This document shows, piece by piece, positions 42,988 to 52,636 of a stretch of 64,000 bases of DNA (position 1 is its first letter; each line of letters begins with the position of its first letter). Source of the DNA: Pseudoxanthomonas sacheonensis. Its GTDB lineage: Bacteria; Pseudomonadota; Gammaproteobacteria; Xanthomonadales; Xanthomonadaceae. Below the pieces are notes generated by a model, which saw nothing but the letters and a program-made list of their open reading frames with translations, did no database searches and was not told the origin of the DNA. The DNA lies in NCBI RefSeq assembly GCF_010093305.1, contig NZ_PDWS01000002.1, positions 335,984 through 399,983 of the forward strand, written 5' to 3'. A program made the position numbers and the translations under genes.

Positions 42988-43085
42988 CGGTGCGTTCCCG
43001 GCCGCGCATGCGCAAGTCGCGTTTTTACAATCGTCGGCACTTTCGCCATGCTCTCATCGGTACTCCAGCCCCGCTCGAGTTTCCC

Positions 43086-43565
43086 ATGAAAGCCCTTGCC
43101 CCGTTGCTGCTCGCCTGCACCGCCTGCCTGCCGGCCGCGGCATCGGCGCAAACCGTCACGGAGTCCGTTCCCATGCATGCCCTCGGCACCTTCGAAGTCA
43201 AGATTCAACCGCAAACCGCGGACAATCCGCCTGCCCAGGCGTCCGGATTCGGCCGCCTTTCCCTGGACAAGCGCTTCCACGGCGATCTGGAAGCGACCGG
43301 CCAAGGCGAGATGCTGGCGTCGGGAGATGGAACGGCGTCCGGCGCCTACGTGGCTCTCGAGAAGATCACCGGCACCCTGCACGGACGCAACGGCAGTTTC
43401 GTCATGGTGCACCGCGCGCTGATGGTCCGGGGCACACCGCAGGAATGGACGGTGACCGTGGTTCCGGAGTCCGGGACCGGCGCGCTGGAAGGATTGTCCG
43501 GTTCGATGCGGATCGTCGTCGAGGACGGCAAGCACTCCTACGACTTCAGTTATGCGCTGGAATAA
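43086..43565 (+). CDS. Exported DUF3224 family protein
   Basis: The 159-residue product has a signal peptide (1-22, SAQ cleavage) followed by a DUF3224 beta-barrel: ALGTFEVKIQPQ, RLSLDKRFHGDLEATGQGEM, GAYVALEKITGTLHGRNGSF and the end DGKHSYDFSYAL. Most members are cytosolic; this one is exported. Function unknown. It faces the AraC regulator gene. Confidence 0.9.
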   Translation: MKALAPLLLACTACLPAAASAQTVTESVPMHALGTFEVKIQPQTADNPPAQASGFGRLSLDKRFHGDLEATGQGEMLASGDGTASGAYVALEKITGTLHGRNGSFVMVHRALMVRGTPQEWTVTVVPESGTGALEGLSGSMRIVVEDGKHSYDFSYALE

Positions 43566-43653
43566 CCTGGATCGACGCGGCATTGGCGCCGCCTATCCCG
43601 CGGCTTAACCTGCCCGCCGTTAGGCTGCCGTTCCCGCCATTTCTAACAGCGCC

Positions 43654-43896
43654 ATGGAACCGACCGTACACCCGTTCTCCGAATTGTTCGCCCAACTGGG
43701 CCTGGCCAACGACAACGCCAGCATCCAGCGCTTCATCGCCATCCATTCGCCACTCCCCGACGGCATGCGCCTGGAGGACGCGCCGTTCTGGTCGCCCGCG
43801 CAATCGCAGCTCCTGCGCGAGGAACGCCAGGACGATGCAGACTGGGCCATGGTGGTGGACCGGTTGAACGTAGCGCTGCATGCGATGCCCGGCTGA
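43654..43896 (+). CDS. DUF2789 family protein
   Basis: The 80-residue product starts MEPTVHPFSELFAQLGLAND and has PLPDGMRLEDAPFWSPAQ and ending WAMVVDRLNVALHAMP, the DUF2789 pattern. Compact helical cytosolic protein of unknown function. It lies 88 bp after the DUF3224 gene. Confidence 0.93.
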   Translation: MEPTVHPFSELFAQLGLANDNASIQRFIAIHSPLPDGMRLEDAPFWSPAQSQLLREERQDDADWAMVVDRLNVALHAMPG

Positions 43897-44209
43897 CGGG
43901 TTCCCGGCTCGCGTCGATCGAAGCAGCGACGGCCTCCGCCGCAACTCCCGGTCCTTCCGTGGACGGCGCCCGGGCCAGCCGTTGGTGCAGGCCAGCTGTC
44001 AGTGCAGGATTTCCGCCCGGGAAGCCGCACTCCCCTCTCCGCCATCCGACGCTAAGGCGAATGCCGTCACGGTATGCAGGGCGGGCTGCCCGTAGCATTA
44101 CCGATGCGTCCGTCCGTGTCCGTCATCGAATCAGCGCTGTTTTTCCCCCGCGACAGGCGCTTGTGACGACAACGGCGGCAGCTCCACCAAGCGAGGGGAA
44201 AAGAACGCG
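43897..44209. other. Intergenic region before the GGDEF-EAL gene
   Basis: In these 313 bp I see no gene with a plausible start and composition, no clear repeat and no consensus promoter. It should hold the promoter of the cyclic-di-GMP gene; the ribosome site GAGGGG lies just before 44210. Confidence 0.5.
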
Positions 44210-47110
44210 ATGACCATACCGCGGCTAAGCAAGGCGAAAGCCGAGGATGCGGCAGCCGTTTCCGTACGCATGGAAGAGACGGCCACCCGCCTGCTGCACG
44301 CCGCCACGCCCGCCGAAGCCATCGAAGTGCTGCTGGGGACCGATCGCCGCGCTACCGTACTGTGGTCGACGCACTGGCCGCGCGACATCGCCTGCCATCC
44401 CGCCGCGCCCGCCGACGCCGTCTTGGCCGAAGCCGTGGATGCGGTGGATGTCGCGCGGACCGGCGGCGTGCCGCCGGAGCATCTGCGCATCCTCCACGAC
44501 GACGGCGACCAGATAGCGGCGGTGCTGCATTGCCCCGCCGGTTGCCCCGAGCCGCTGGAGCCGGTCGCGCACCGCCTACGCGAGCTGCTGACGGTGCTGG
44601 GCATGCAGCAAAGCGTGCTGCGCCTGGAGCAGGCCGAAATGCTGCAGCGCTCGCTCTATGCCATAGCCGACATGGCCGGTTCCGATCTGGACATGCCCGA
44701 CATGCTGCGCGGCCTGCACCGCATCGTTTCCGATCTGATGTACGCGGAGAACTTCTACATCGCCTTGTACGACAGCGACCGCGACAGTCTGCGCTTCCTG
44801 TATTTCGCCGACGCGGTCGACACCCAGGAGCTGAATCCCGACCAGGAAGTTCCGCTGGCGCAGATCGAACGCGGGCTGACCTGGTACCTGGTCCGCGACC
44901 GCAAGCCGTTGATGGGCTCGAGCGCGCAGCTGCGCACGCAGGTGTCCGGCCCGCTGCGCCTGCACGGCGCGGACAGCAGCGACTGGCTGGGCGTGCCGAT
45001 GATGCGCGAAGGCCAGGTCCGCGGGGCGCTGGTCGTGCAGAGCTACCTGGAAGGAACGCAGTACACCACGGCGGAAATGAGCCTGCTGGCGTTCGTGGCC
45101 GAACACGTACTTACCGCACTGGAGCGCAAGACCACGCAAGAGGAACTGGAGCGCAGGGTCGAGGAACGTACCCGGCAGCTGGCCGAAACCAACTTCGAGC
45201 TGCGGCGCGAGGTGGTGGAGCGCGAACGCGGCGAGCGCCTGCAGGCGGCGCTCTATCAGATAGCCGCGCTCACCAACGTCGAGGACACCAACGAGCACTT
45301 CTACCACCACGTGCACGCCATCGTCGGCGAACTCATCAATGCCGAGAATTTCTACATCGCCCTGGCTTCCGACGACGGCGCCACCGTTTCGTTCCCCTAC
45401 GCCAGGGACCGGCACGAACGCGATTGGAATGCGCGTTCGCACCGGCGCGGCCTGACCGAATACATCCTGCGCACCGGCAAGCCGCTGCTGGTCGACGGCG
45501 CGCGCGCGCAAGCCCTGCTCGAAGCCGGGGAAATCGAACCGGAAATGATGGTCAAGCCGACGCTGATGTGGCTGGGCGCTCCCCTGCTGGGCGCGGAAGG
45601 CCCCATAGGCGTGGTCGCGGTGCAGAGCTACGACTCCGATGTCGGTTTCGACGAACGCGACGCGGAGTTGCTGACTTTCGTGTCCTACCAGCTCGCCAGC
45701 AGCATCCAGCGCCACAAGGCCGCCGATGCCCTGAAGCAGGCCAACGCTTCGCTGGAGCAGCGGGTGGAAGAGCGGACCGGCGAACTGCGCGAACAGATCG
45801 CCGTACGCGAACGCGTCGAGGCGCAATTGCAGCACCAGGTCATGCACGATGCGCTGACCAAGCTGCCCAACCGCGTCTACCTGCGCGACCGTCTCGAGCG
45901 CGGCATCGCCCGCCTGCGGCGCAATCCGGGCCACCGCCTGGGGCTGCTGTATATCGATGTCGACCGTTTCAAGGTGGTCAACGACAGCCTGGGGCATCTT
46001 GCCGGCGACGAAGTGATCAAGGAAGTCGCCCGGCGCCTGGCCGCCTGCGTGCGCGAGCCGGATATGGTCGCGCGGCTGGCCGGCGACGAGTTCGCGATCC
46101 TGATCGAACAGGTGCAGATGCCCGAAGCGGTCTCCAAGATAGCGCAGCGCGTACTGCAGTCGATGCAACCGGCCATGGTCGCCGGCGGACGCGAACTGCA
46201 GGTTTCCCTCAGCGTCGGCATCGCCATCATCGACGACAGCTACGATTCCACCGACCGCATACTGCACGACGCCGACCTGGCTCTGTACAGCGCCAAAGCC
46301 GCCGGACGCAATCGTTTCGCACTGTTCGACGGGGCCATGCAGCACGCCACCACGGGGGTGCTGGATCTGGAGCAGTCGTTGCGCGATGCGCTGCTCAACG
46401 ACGAGTTCATGCCCTACTTCCAGCCGTTGGTGCGGCTGGCCGACGACGCGGTGGTCGGCTACGAGGCGCTGCTGCGCTGGCAGCATCCGCAACGCGGAGT
46501 GCTGGCGCCGGGCGAGTTCCTGCAGGTGGCCGAGGACAGCGGCCTGATCCAGGCGATCGATTGGCGCATGTTCCGGTTGGCGCTGGTGTGCGGACAGGCA
46601 CTGGTGCGCAACGGCGGCTACCTCACCCTCAACGTCTCGCCGCGCCTGTTCCAGCAGGAAGACTTCGACCGCCGGATGCTGGATCTGACCACGGAAATCG
46701 GTTTCGACCCCACGCATCTGCGCCTGGAAGTGACCGAGGGCACTCTGCTCGGCGATCCGGAGGCGATGGTCGCGGTGCTGCAGCGGCTGCGCGACGCCAA
46801 CATCGAAGCCGCGCTGGACGATTTCGGCACCGGCCACTCCTCGCTGGGGCACGTGCAACGCTTCCCGTTGAAGATGATCAAGATCGACCGCAGTTTCATC
46901 GCTCCGTTCGCGGCCGGGGCATCGCCGCGCAGCTCGGCGGTGATCGGGGCGATTCTTGCCCTGGGCCACGCACTGGGCGTGGAGATCGTGGCCGAGGGTA
47001 TCGAGACCCGGCACCAGCGCGAGGTATTGGCCACGATGGGATGCGACTACGGCCAGGGCTATCTGTTCGGACGGCCGCATCCGGTGGACCATTGGCTGGA
47101 CAGGCAATGA
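44210..47110 (+). CDS. GAF-GAF-GGDEF-EAL cyclic-di-GMP enzyme
   Basis: The 966-residue product has a variable N-terminus (1-145), GAF domain 1 (about 145-310), a coiled coil (EERTRQLAETN), GAF domain 2 (about 345-505), a second coiled coil (EERTGELREQ), a GGDEF domain and an EAL domain. The GGDEF signature reads AGDEF (624-628), a variant often still active. EAL is intact (752-754), with NVS, EVTEG, DDFGTGHSSL and EGIET motifs of active phosphodiesterases. No membrane segment: a soluble sensor. The two GAFs share sequence (AENFYIAL) and arose by duplication. Confidence 0.93.
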   Translation: MTIPRLSKAKAEDAAAVSVRMEETATRLLHAATPAEAIEVLLGTDRRATVLWSTHWPRDIACHPAAPADAVLAEAVDAVDVARTGGVPPEHLRILHDDGDQIAAVLHCPAGCPEPLEPVAHRLRELLTVLGMQQSVLRLEQAEMLQRSLYAIADMAGSDLDMPDMLRGLHRIVSDLMYAENFYIALYDSDRDSLRFLYFADAVDTQELNPDQEVPLAQIERGLTWYLVRDRKPLMGSSAQLRTQVSGPLRLHGADSSDWLGVPMMREGQVRGALVVQSYLEGTQYTTAEMSLLAFVAEHVLTALERKTTQEELERRVEERTRQLAETNFELRREVVERERGERLQAALYQIAALTNVEDTNEHFYHHVHAIVGELINAENFYIALASDDGATVSFPYARDRHERDWNARSHRRGLTEYILRTGKPLLVDGARAQALLEAGEIEPEMMVKPTLMWLGAPLLGAEGPIGVVAVQSYDSDVGFDERDAELLTFVSYQLASSIQRHKAADALKQANASLEQRVEERTGELREQIAVRERVEAQLQHQVMHDALTKLPNRVYLRDRLERGIARLRRNPGHRLGLLYIDVDRFKVVNDSLGHLAGDEVIKEVARRLAACVREPDMVARLAGDEFAILIEQVQMPEAVSKIAQRVLQSMQPAMVAGGRELQVSLSVGIAIIDDSYDSTDRILHDADLALYSAKAAGRNRFALFDGAMQHATTGVLDLEQSLRDALLNDEFMPYFQPLVRLADDAVVGYEALLRWQHPQRGVLAPGEFLQVAEDSGLIQAIDWRMFRLALVCGQALVRNGGYLTLNVSPRLFQQEDFDRRMLDLTTEIGFDPTHLRLEVTEGTLLGDPEAMVAVLQRLRDANIEAALDDFGTGHSSLGHVQRFPLKMIKIDRSFIAPFAAGASPRSSAVIGAILALGHALGVEIVAEGIETRHQREVLATMGCDYGQGYLFGRPHPVDHWLDRQ

Positions 47111-47209
47111 GCGCGACGCGGCCCGGATTCCTTGGAAAGGGCCGTACTTGACCGTCGGCACGCGCGCGCACTGAGATCCCGGCGTTGATCGGCGCCTCCG
47201 CCCGCAGGC

Positions 47210-47848
47210 TCACCAGCGCTTCGGCAGCATCTTGGTGAAGACCAGGCGTTTCTTTTCGTCTCGCGCCAGAAAACCTCCGCGCATCAAATCGCGGAGGATG
47301 TGGTTGATCATTTCCCGGGTGGCGCCCACCCGGTCCGCGATCTCCTGCTGGGTCAGCGTCAACGGCACCACGCGGATATCGCCTTCGGTCAACGCGATCT
47401 TGTTCAGCAGATCCACCGTCCGTTCGTAAACGTCGTGCAACGCCAGGCCCTTGCTCAGTTCGGTCGCATGGCGCAGCCGCGCTATCAGCTTGTAGACCAG
47501 GCACTCCGCGAATTCCGGATAGGTCTTCATGAAGCCGCGGATCGCCAGGTGGTCGATAACGATGCATTGCGAATCGACCACCGCCTTCACCGACGCCGAC
47601 CTCAGGCCGCCGTCCAGGAAAAGCTCGCCGAAGAACTCGCCCGGCTGCAGGATGTTGTAGACCAGCTCGCGCCCTTTGCTGTCCTGGGTGAACACCTTGA
47701 GCTGCCCGGCGATGAGTATGTAGAGCGCGTCCGATACGTCGCCTTCCACGATGAGCATCTGGTTCCGGCCATACCACTGGGCATCCCCGCACTGCGCCAG
47801 CTGCGAGAGCAGTTCGGCGGAAAGGGTGTTGGCGCTCTCTCCGTGCAT
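47210..47848 (-). CDS. Crp/Fnr-family transcriptional regulator
   Basis: The 212-residue product has a cyclic-nucleotide-binding fold (YGRNQMLIVEGDVSDALYIL, LQPGEFFGELFLDGG) and a C-terminal winged helix (LTQQEIADRVGATREMINHI). It differs from the Xanthomonas Clp protein in sequence, so its ligand is not predictable. The start at 47848 has AGGAGA 11 bases upstream. It converges with the cyclic-di-GMP gene; a signalling link is inferred from position only. Confidence 0.9.
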   Translation of the reverse strand: MHGESANTLSAELLSQLAQCGDAQWYGRNQMLIVEGDVSDALYILIAGQLKVFTQDSKGRELVYNILQPGEFFGELFLDGGLRSASVKAVVDSQCIVIDHLAIRGFMKTYPEFAECLVYKLIARLRHATELSKGLALHDVYERTVDLLNKIALTEGDIRVVPLTLTQQEIADRVGATREMINHILRDLMRGGFLARDEKKRLVFTKMLPKRW

Positions 47849-48001
47849 GGCTGATGCCGTCTCCTTCGCTCCGACCCGCGGGCCTGGGAGCATAGCCCAA
47901 GTCGGACCGGGCTTTATTCGCGAACCCGCAACCATCCCGGCCACCGCCCGCTTGTGAAATATTTACGTCGCGCAGTCATTGCGAACGTTCGATCGATCCG
48001 G

Positions 48002-49675
48002 CTAACGCAGTTCCCTTCGCAATATCTTGCCGACCGCCGTTTTCGGCAGGCTGTCGCGGAATTCGATCCGTGAGGGCTGTTTGTAGCCGGTCAGGTACTT
48101 GCGGCAATGCGCGCGCAGATCGTCCTCGCTCAAGTCCGGGTCCTTGCGCACCACGATCAGGCGCACGGCTTCCCCGCACTTCTCGTCCGGCACGCCGACC
48201 ACGGCCGCTTCCAGCACGCCGGGATGCATCGACACCACGTCTTCCACCTCGTTGGGGAACACGTTGAAGCCCGACACCAGGATCATGTCCTTGCGGCGGT
48301 CCAGCAGGAAGTAGTAACCCTGTCCGTCCGCCTTGGCGATGTCGCCGGTGCGGAACCAGCCGCCGTCGAAGAAGGCCTCGCGCGTTTCCTCCGGCCGCTG
48401 CCAGTAGCCGGTGGTCATGTGCGGGCCACGCGCGCATAGTTCGCCCGGTTCGCCGAGCGCAACCGGGTTGCCGCTTTCGTCGCGCAGGCTGATTTCCACA
48501 TCGGCCAGCGCCAGGCCGATGGAGCCCACCGGATTGGGCGCGTCCCAGCGGTTGTAGGTGATCGCCGCGCTGGTCTCGGACAAACCGTAGCCTTCCACCA
48601 CGTCCTTGCCCGTCAACGCCTTCCAGCGTTCGGCGGTGCCGCGGCGCAAGGCGGTGCCGCCCTGCAGGCACAGCTTCAGCCCCGAAAAATCCAGGTTGGC
48701 GAAGTCCGGAGAATTAAGCAGCGCGTCGTACAGCGTGTTCACGCCGGAGAAGAACGCCGGCTTTACCTTGTCGAAAGTGGCCACCAACGCCGGAATGTCG
48801 CGCGGATTGGTGACCAGCACCGAATGGAAGCCATGCGCCATGTCGAAGGTGAGGTTGCTGTAAGCGGCGATGTGGTACATCGGCAGGCAGATCATCACCA
48901 CGTCTTTTTCCGGATCCAGGCAATGGCCGAAACATTGCTCGGCCGAGGCGACATTGGCGATCAGCGCGGTATGCGCCAGCACGGCACCCTTGGATATCCC
49001 GGTGGTGCCGCCGGTGTATTGCAGTTGCGCCGTGTCGCTTGCCTTGGCCATGGCCTGCACGCGCGGCAGGCGCTTGCCTTCGGCCAGTGCCCGGGGCCAG
49101 CGCAACGCCATGGGGATACGGAATGGCGGGATCATTTTCTTGACGTGCTTCAGCACGGTGTCCACCAGCAGCGACTTCGGCCACGGCAGCATGTCGCCGA
49201 CGCGCGTAGTGATGACGTGCCGTACCGCCGTGCCCTCCAGCGCCTCGGCGGCCACCGAACCGAAATTGTCCAGCACGATCAGCGCCGCGGCGCCGGAATC
49301 GGCCAGCTGGTGCCGCAGCTCGCGTGCGGTGTAGAGCGGATTGACCAGCACCGCGACCAGATCGGCGCGCAGCGTTCCCAGTACGGCCACGGGGTATTGC
49401 AGCAGGTTGGGCAGCATGATGGCCACGCGCTCGCCCGCCTCCAGACGCAGGCCATTGCGCAGGTAGCTGGCCAGATCGTCGCTCATGCGTTCGACGTCGG
49501 CGAAGCTCAGGGTGTGGCCCAGATTGGTGAACGCAGGCCGTTCGGCATGGCGCTGGCAGGCGGCGATGAGCATTTGCGGCAAGGTCTGGCCGCGGTCGAA
49601 GGCGTCGCTGGCGACGTTATGGAAGTCGGGCTGCGCCAGCACCGAGCTCACGTTGTTTCCGAACGGCTTGATCAT
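48002..49675 (-). CDS. Long-chain fatty acid-CoA ligase (AMP-binding)
   Basis: The 557-residue product has the ANL superfamily motifs: YTGGTTGISKGAVLAH (P-loop), GYGLSETS, GWFRTGDIAKAD and the final GKILRREL with catalytic Lys. It matches FadD in length (561). It activates fatty acids with ATP and CoA for beta-oxidation or lipid synthesis. I do not assign fadD by name because several paralogues occur in this group. Monocistronic. Confidence 0.9.
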   Translation of the reverse strand: MIKPFGNNVSSVLAQPDFHNVASDAFDRGQTLPQMLIAACQRHAERPAFTNLGHTLSFADVERMSDDLASYLRNGLRLEAGERVAIMLPNLLQYPVAVLGTLRADLVAVLVNPLYTARELRHQLADSGAAALIVLDNFGSVAAEALEGTAVRHVITTRVGDMLPWPKSLLVDTVLKHVKKMIPPFRIPMALRWPRALAEGKRLPRVQAMAKASDTAQLQYTGGTTGISKGAVLAHTALIANVASAEQCFGHCLDPEKDVVMICLPMYHIAAYSNLTFDMAHGFHSVLVTNPRDIPALVATFDKVKPAFFSGVNTLYDALLNSPDFANLDFSGLKLCLQGGTALRRGTAERWKALTGKDVVEGYGLSETSAAITYNRWDAPNPVGSIGLALADVEISLRDESGNPVALGEPGELCARGPHMTTGYWQRPEETREAFFDGGWFRTGDIAKADGQGYYFLLDRRKDMILVSGFNVFPNEVEDVVSMHPGVLEAAVVGVPDEKCGEAVRLIVVRKDPDLSEDDLRAHCRKYLTGYKQPSRIEFRDSLPKTAVGKILRRELR

Positions 49676-49813
49676 CGCGACGCCCCCCAGGCGATTGTCG
49701 GTCGACAGAAGCCCTCCCCAGGGCTGTCCGCTACCTTACGCCGGGAAAGGGCGCCGTGCCATTTCTCCGGCACGCCGCCCGCATGTGCCGGCGACGGCCG
49801 ATGGGCGTCGAAC

Positions 49814-50953
49814 CTATGCGCCCTTGCGTGCCTGCCAGGCCTGCAGCAGCTTGGCCTCCTGCTCGCGGGTGATGCCGGCCTTCACCGTCGCCTGGCGCTC
49901 GGCCGGCAGACTGTGGAACCACGCCAGCAAGTCGGTCACCGTCGTCGCCAGCGGGCGGAAGGTCAAACCGGCCTTGATCGCGCGCGCATTGCTGACCTGC
50001 CCGTAGCCGGCGTAGGGATTGTCGCGGGCAGGCACCCAGATCGGCAGTTCCACCTTGTTCTCTTCCAGGAAGGCGAGCGGCACGCGGGTGAACTCGACCC
50101 CGCCGCCGGTGACCGCCTGGCAGCCATGCAGCATCGCGTCCATGCCCAGGGTGTAATCGGGGCCTACCGCATTGAAGGTGCCGTAGGTGCCCGCTTCGGC
50201 CAGCCGCACCATCCATTCGCCCAGGTCGCGGCCGTCGATGATCTGCACCGGATCGTCGCGGTCGCCCGGCACCAGCATCTGCCCGCCTTGCGCGACGCGC
50301 AGCGGCCAGTAGGTGAAGCGGTCGGTTTCGTCGCGCGGGCCGACGATATAGCCCGGGCGCACGATGGTGCTGCGTTCGCCGAACTGTTTGCGCACCTCCG
50401 CTTCGCTCAGCGCTTTCAGCGGACCGTACAGATTCTCGATGTCGGCGCGCAGCGTCTCCTGGGTTTCGGCCATCGCATCCTTGCCCTTGTAAGGAGCCAG
50501 CGCGGCGTCTTCGGTGATGCCCGGCTTGCTGCCGTCGGCATAGGTGGAGATGGTGGAAATGAAAAGGTAGTGCCCCACATTGCCCTTCAGCACCTTGCCC
50601 GCATCGCGCACCCAGAACGGCAAACTGGTCGGATTGTCGATGCAGACATCCCACTTCCGGCCCTCCAGCGATTTCAGGTCGCCGGTGTTGCGGTCGCCGT
50701 GCAACTGCTCCACTTCGCCCGGCCATTCCGGCGAAGGACGCTTGCCGCGGTTGAACAGGGTCACCTTGTGTCCGCGCGCAAGCGCGTAGTTGACCTGGAA
50801 CGGACCGGTGAAGCCGGTGCCGCCCAGGATCAGGATGCGCAGCGGTTTGGCCGCACGGGTCACCGGTACCGTGGACTGCGCCGCAAGCGCTGGCAGTGCG
50901 GTTGCGGCGGCGGTCAGCGCGCCGAGTTTGAGCAGGTCGCGGCGAGTGGGCAT
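49814..50953 (-). CDS. Tat-exported NAD-dependent epimerase/reductase
   Basis: The 379-residue product begins with a twin-arginine signal MPTRRDLLKLGALTAAATAL and continues with an extended-SDR Rossmann motif ILILGGTGFTG (40-50). Two candidate substrate and cofactor blocks, STISTYADGS and RPGYIVGPRDETDRFTYW, follow. The family includes isoflavone-reductase-like and sugar-nucleotide enzymes; an exported version must receive a folded cofactor, as Tat permits. GGAGATG precedes the ATG at 50953. Confidence 0.87.
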   Translation of the reverse strand: MPTRRDLLKLGALTAAATALPALAAQSTVPVTRAAKPLRILILGGTGFTGPFQVNYALARGHKVTLFNRGKRPSPEWPGEVEQLHGDRNTGDLKSLEGRKWDVCIDNPTSLPFWVRDAGKVLKGNVGHYLFISTISTYADGSKPGITEDAALAPYKGKDAMAETQETLRADIENLYGPLKALSEAEVRKQFGERSTIVRPGYIVGPRDETDRFTYWPLRVAQGGQMLVPGDRDDPVQIIDGRDLGEWMVRLAEAGTYGTFNAVGPDYTLGMDAMLHGCQAVTGGGVEFTRVPLAFLEENKVELPIWVPARDNPYAGYGQVSNARAIKAGLTFRPLATTVTDLLAWFHSLPAERQATVKAGITREQEAKLLQAWQARKGA

Positions 50954-51083
50954 GCGGCATCTCCAGGACATTGGCGGAAGCCCTACTCTCGCACCGCGCA
51001 CTCGCCGGGTGCGTGTGGCTTAAGTAGGGGGTGCGGCCCTGCCGCCAAGGGGCGCAAAGGAAGCCAAATACCGTCAAACAGTT

Positions 51084-51180
51084 CGTAGGAGCGACGTAAG
51101 TCGCGAACACTCGCATGGCTTCGCGACTTACGTCGCTCCTACGGCCTCCTACGGCCTCCTACGGCCTCCTACGGCCTACG
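51084..51180. repeat. Paired GTAG REP elements followed by a 10-bp tandem array
   Basis: GTAGGAGCGACGTAAGTCGC at 51084 faces its reverse complement ending at 51142. It is followed by a GGCCTCCTAC unit repeated three times and a truncated copy, up to about 51180. The array repeats the tail of the REP. Confidence 0.88.
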
Positions 51181-51218
51181 GACCATGGGTACGAAAGGCA
51201 CGGACTCCGAGCGCTTCC

Positions 51219-52535
51219 TCAACCCGATATCTCCCGCACCGTCTTCACCGCACGCTCCACCTGCTCGGGCGTGTTCACCAGACTCGGCGCCAGCCGCGCA
51301 TAGGTGATCGCATAGGGGCTGGTGCTGGCGACGATGTTCTTGGCCAGCAAGCGCTTCACCACCTCCGCGGGCTTCATGCCGTCGACTTCGAACGACACCA
51401 GCCCGGCCGACAGCGCGCCCGACATCGGCGTGTGTATCTTCACTTTCGGATTTTCCGCCAAGCCGGCCTTGCACTGGTCGTTCAGGGCGCGGATGCGCGC
51501 GGCCACGCGCGCCTTGCCCATCCGCTGGTGCATGCGGAACGCCGCCGCGGCGGCCCATTGATGGTCGTAGGCGACGAAGCCGCCCGGGCTCATGCGGTCG
51601 GCGTTGTTGGGCGAAGCGATCGCGACCTGCTTTTCCCATGCCGTGTATTGATCCAGATCGCTGAAACTCGGAATCAGCGGGCGCAGGCGGGCCCAGTTTT
51701 CCGCACTGGCCCAGACCAGGCCGGTGCCGCGCGGGGCGAACATCCATTTGTGCGTGCCGGCGCAGAAATAATCGGCGCCCATGGTGGCGACGGTTTCGTC
51801 GACGCTGCCCAGCCCGTGCACGCCGTCGACCACCAGCAACACCGGCGCGCCGCTGCGCGCGCGCAACGCGGCGGAGATCTCGCGGATGGGCAGGCGGATG
51901 CCGCTGCTGGAATGCACCCAGGTCAGCCCCACCACGCGCGTCTTCGGGCCTATGCCGGCCAGCAACGCGGCGATCAGCGAGTCGGTGCTGGCGACAGCCG
52001 CATCGGCGAACAGCGGGATCATGCGCATGCTGGCGCCAGCGCGTTCGGTAGCCAGGCGAATGGATTCGTGATGCGAGTAGTGATCGTGCGTGGTGCACAA
52101 CACCTCATCGCCCGGCTTGAGCGGCAAGCCGTGATAGACCAGGGCCAGGCCGGTGGTGGTGTTGGGAGTCAGGCACACCTCTTCCGCACGGCCGCCCAGG
52201 TACTGGGCGATTTCGGTTTTCACCTGCAGCGGTACGTTGTGGGCTTCGTCCTCGAACAGTCCCTGTTCCACAACCAGGAAAGGATTGGAATCGATCGCGC
52301 GCCGGTAGCCTTCGATAGCCTCCCGCACGGGCGCAGGATGGCTGGCGATGAAGAAACTGGCGAAATGCAGATACGCCGGGTCCAGTACGAACTGGGCGCG
52401 CACGGCCTCCCAGTCGGACAGGTCGGCATGCGGTGCCGCCTGCGCGGCCAGCGCCGTGATCAATGCGGAAGGAAGCAAGGCGCCCGCGGCCAGGGCGGTC
52501 GGGGCGGTGAGGAAACGGCGTCGGCTCAGGGTCAT
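51219..52535 (-). CDS. Tat-exported class V aminotransferase-fold PLP enzyme
   Basis: The 438-residue product has a twin-arginine signal (SRRRFLTAPTALAAGALL) and a fold-type I PLP core: VDGVH (Asp237, His240 contacting PLP) and Lys263 in AGTHKWMFAPRGTG. The class V group includes cysteine desulfurases and isopenicillin-N epimerase; this one resembles the latter. Periplasmic location by Tat is unusual but known. GGGAG precedes the ATG. It lies upstream of the epimerase gene with a REP pair between. Confidence 0.88.
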   Translation of the reverse strand: MTLSRRRFLTAPTALAAGALLPSALITALAAQAAPHADLSDWEAVRAQFVLDPAYLHFASFFIASHPAPVREAIEGYRRAIDSNPFLVVEQGLFEDEAHNVPLQVKTEIAQYLGGRAEEVCLTPNTTTGLALVYHGLPLKPGDEVLCTTHDHYSHHESIRLATERAGASMRMIPLFADAAVASTDSLIAALLAGIGPKTRVVGLTWVHSSSGIRLPIREISAALRARSGAPVLLVVDGVHGLGSVDETVATMGADYFCAGTHKWMFAPRGTGLVWASAENWARLRPLIPSFSDLDQYTAWEKQVAIASPNNADRMSPGGFVAYDHQWAAAAAFRMHQRMGKARVAARIRALNDQCKAGLAENPKVKIHTPMSGALSAGLVSFEVDGMKPAEVVKRLLAKNIVASTSPYAITYARLAPSLVNTPEQVERAVKTVREISG

Positions 52536-52636
52536 GTCGGACAGCTCCCGGGGCAAACAGATGCCCCATTCAAGATGCCAACGCCCTGACGCGGGAAGAA
52601 CGGACAGCGCGGCTGCGCCGACCGGCTGACTGCAGC

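Noticed and set aside
44576..47161. 861-aa minus-strand frame
   Set aside because: Antisense shadow of the GGDEF-EAL gene; no motif or start signal.
47210..47848. Clp, the Xanthomonas cyclic-di-GMP-responsive Crp homologue
   Set aside because: The sequence keeps the fold but lacks the Clp N-terminus and characteristic blocks, so only Crp/Fnr family is claimed.
48824..51088. 754-aa plus-strand frame
   Set aside because: Shadow of the ligase and epimerase genes on the minus strand.
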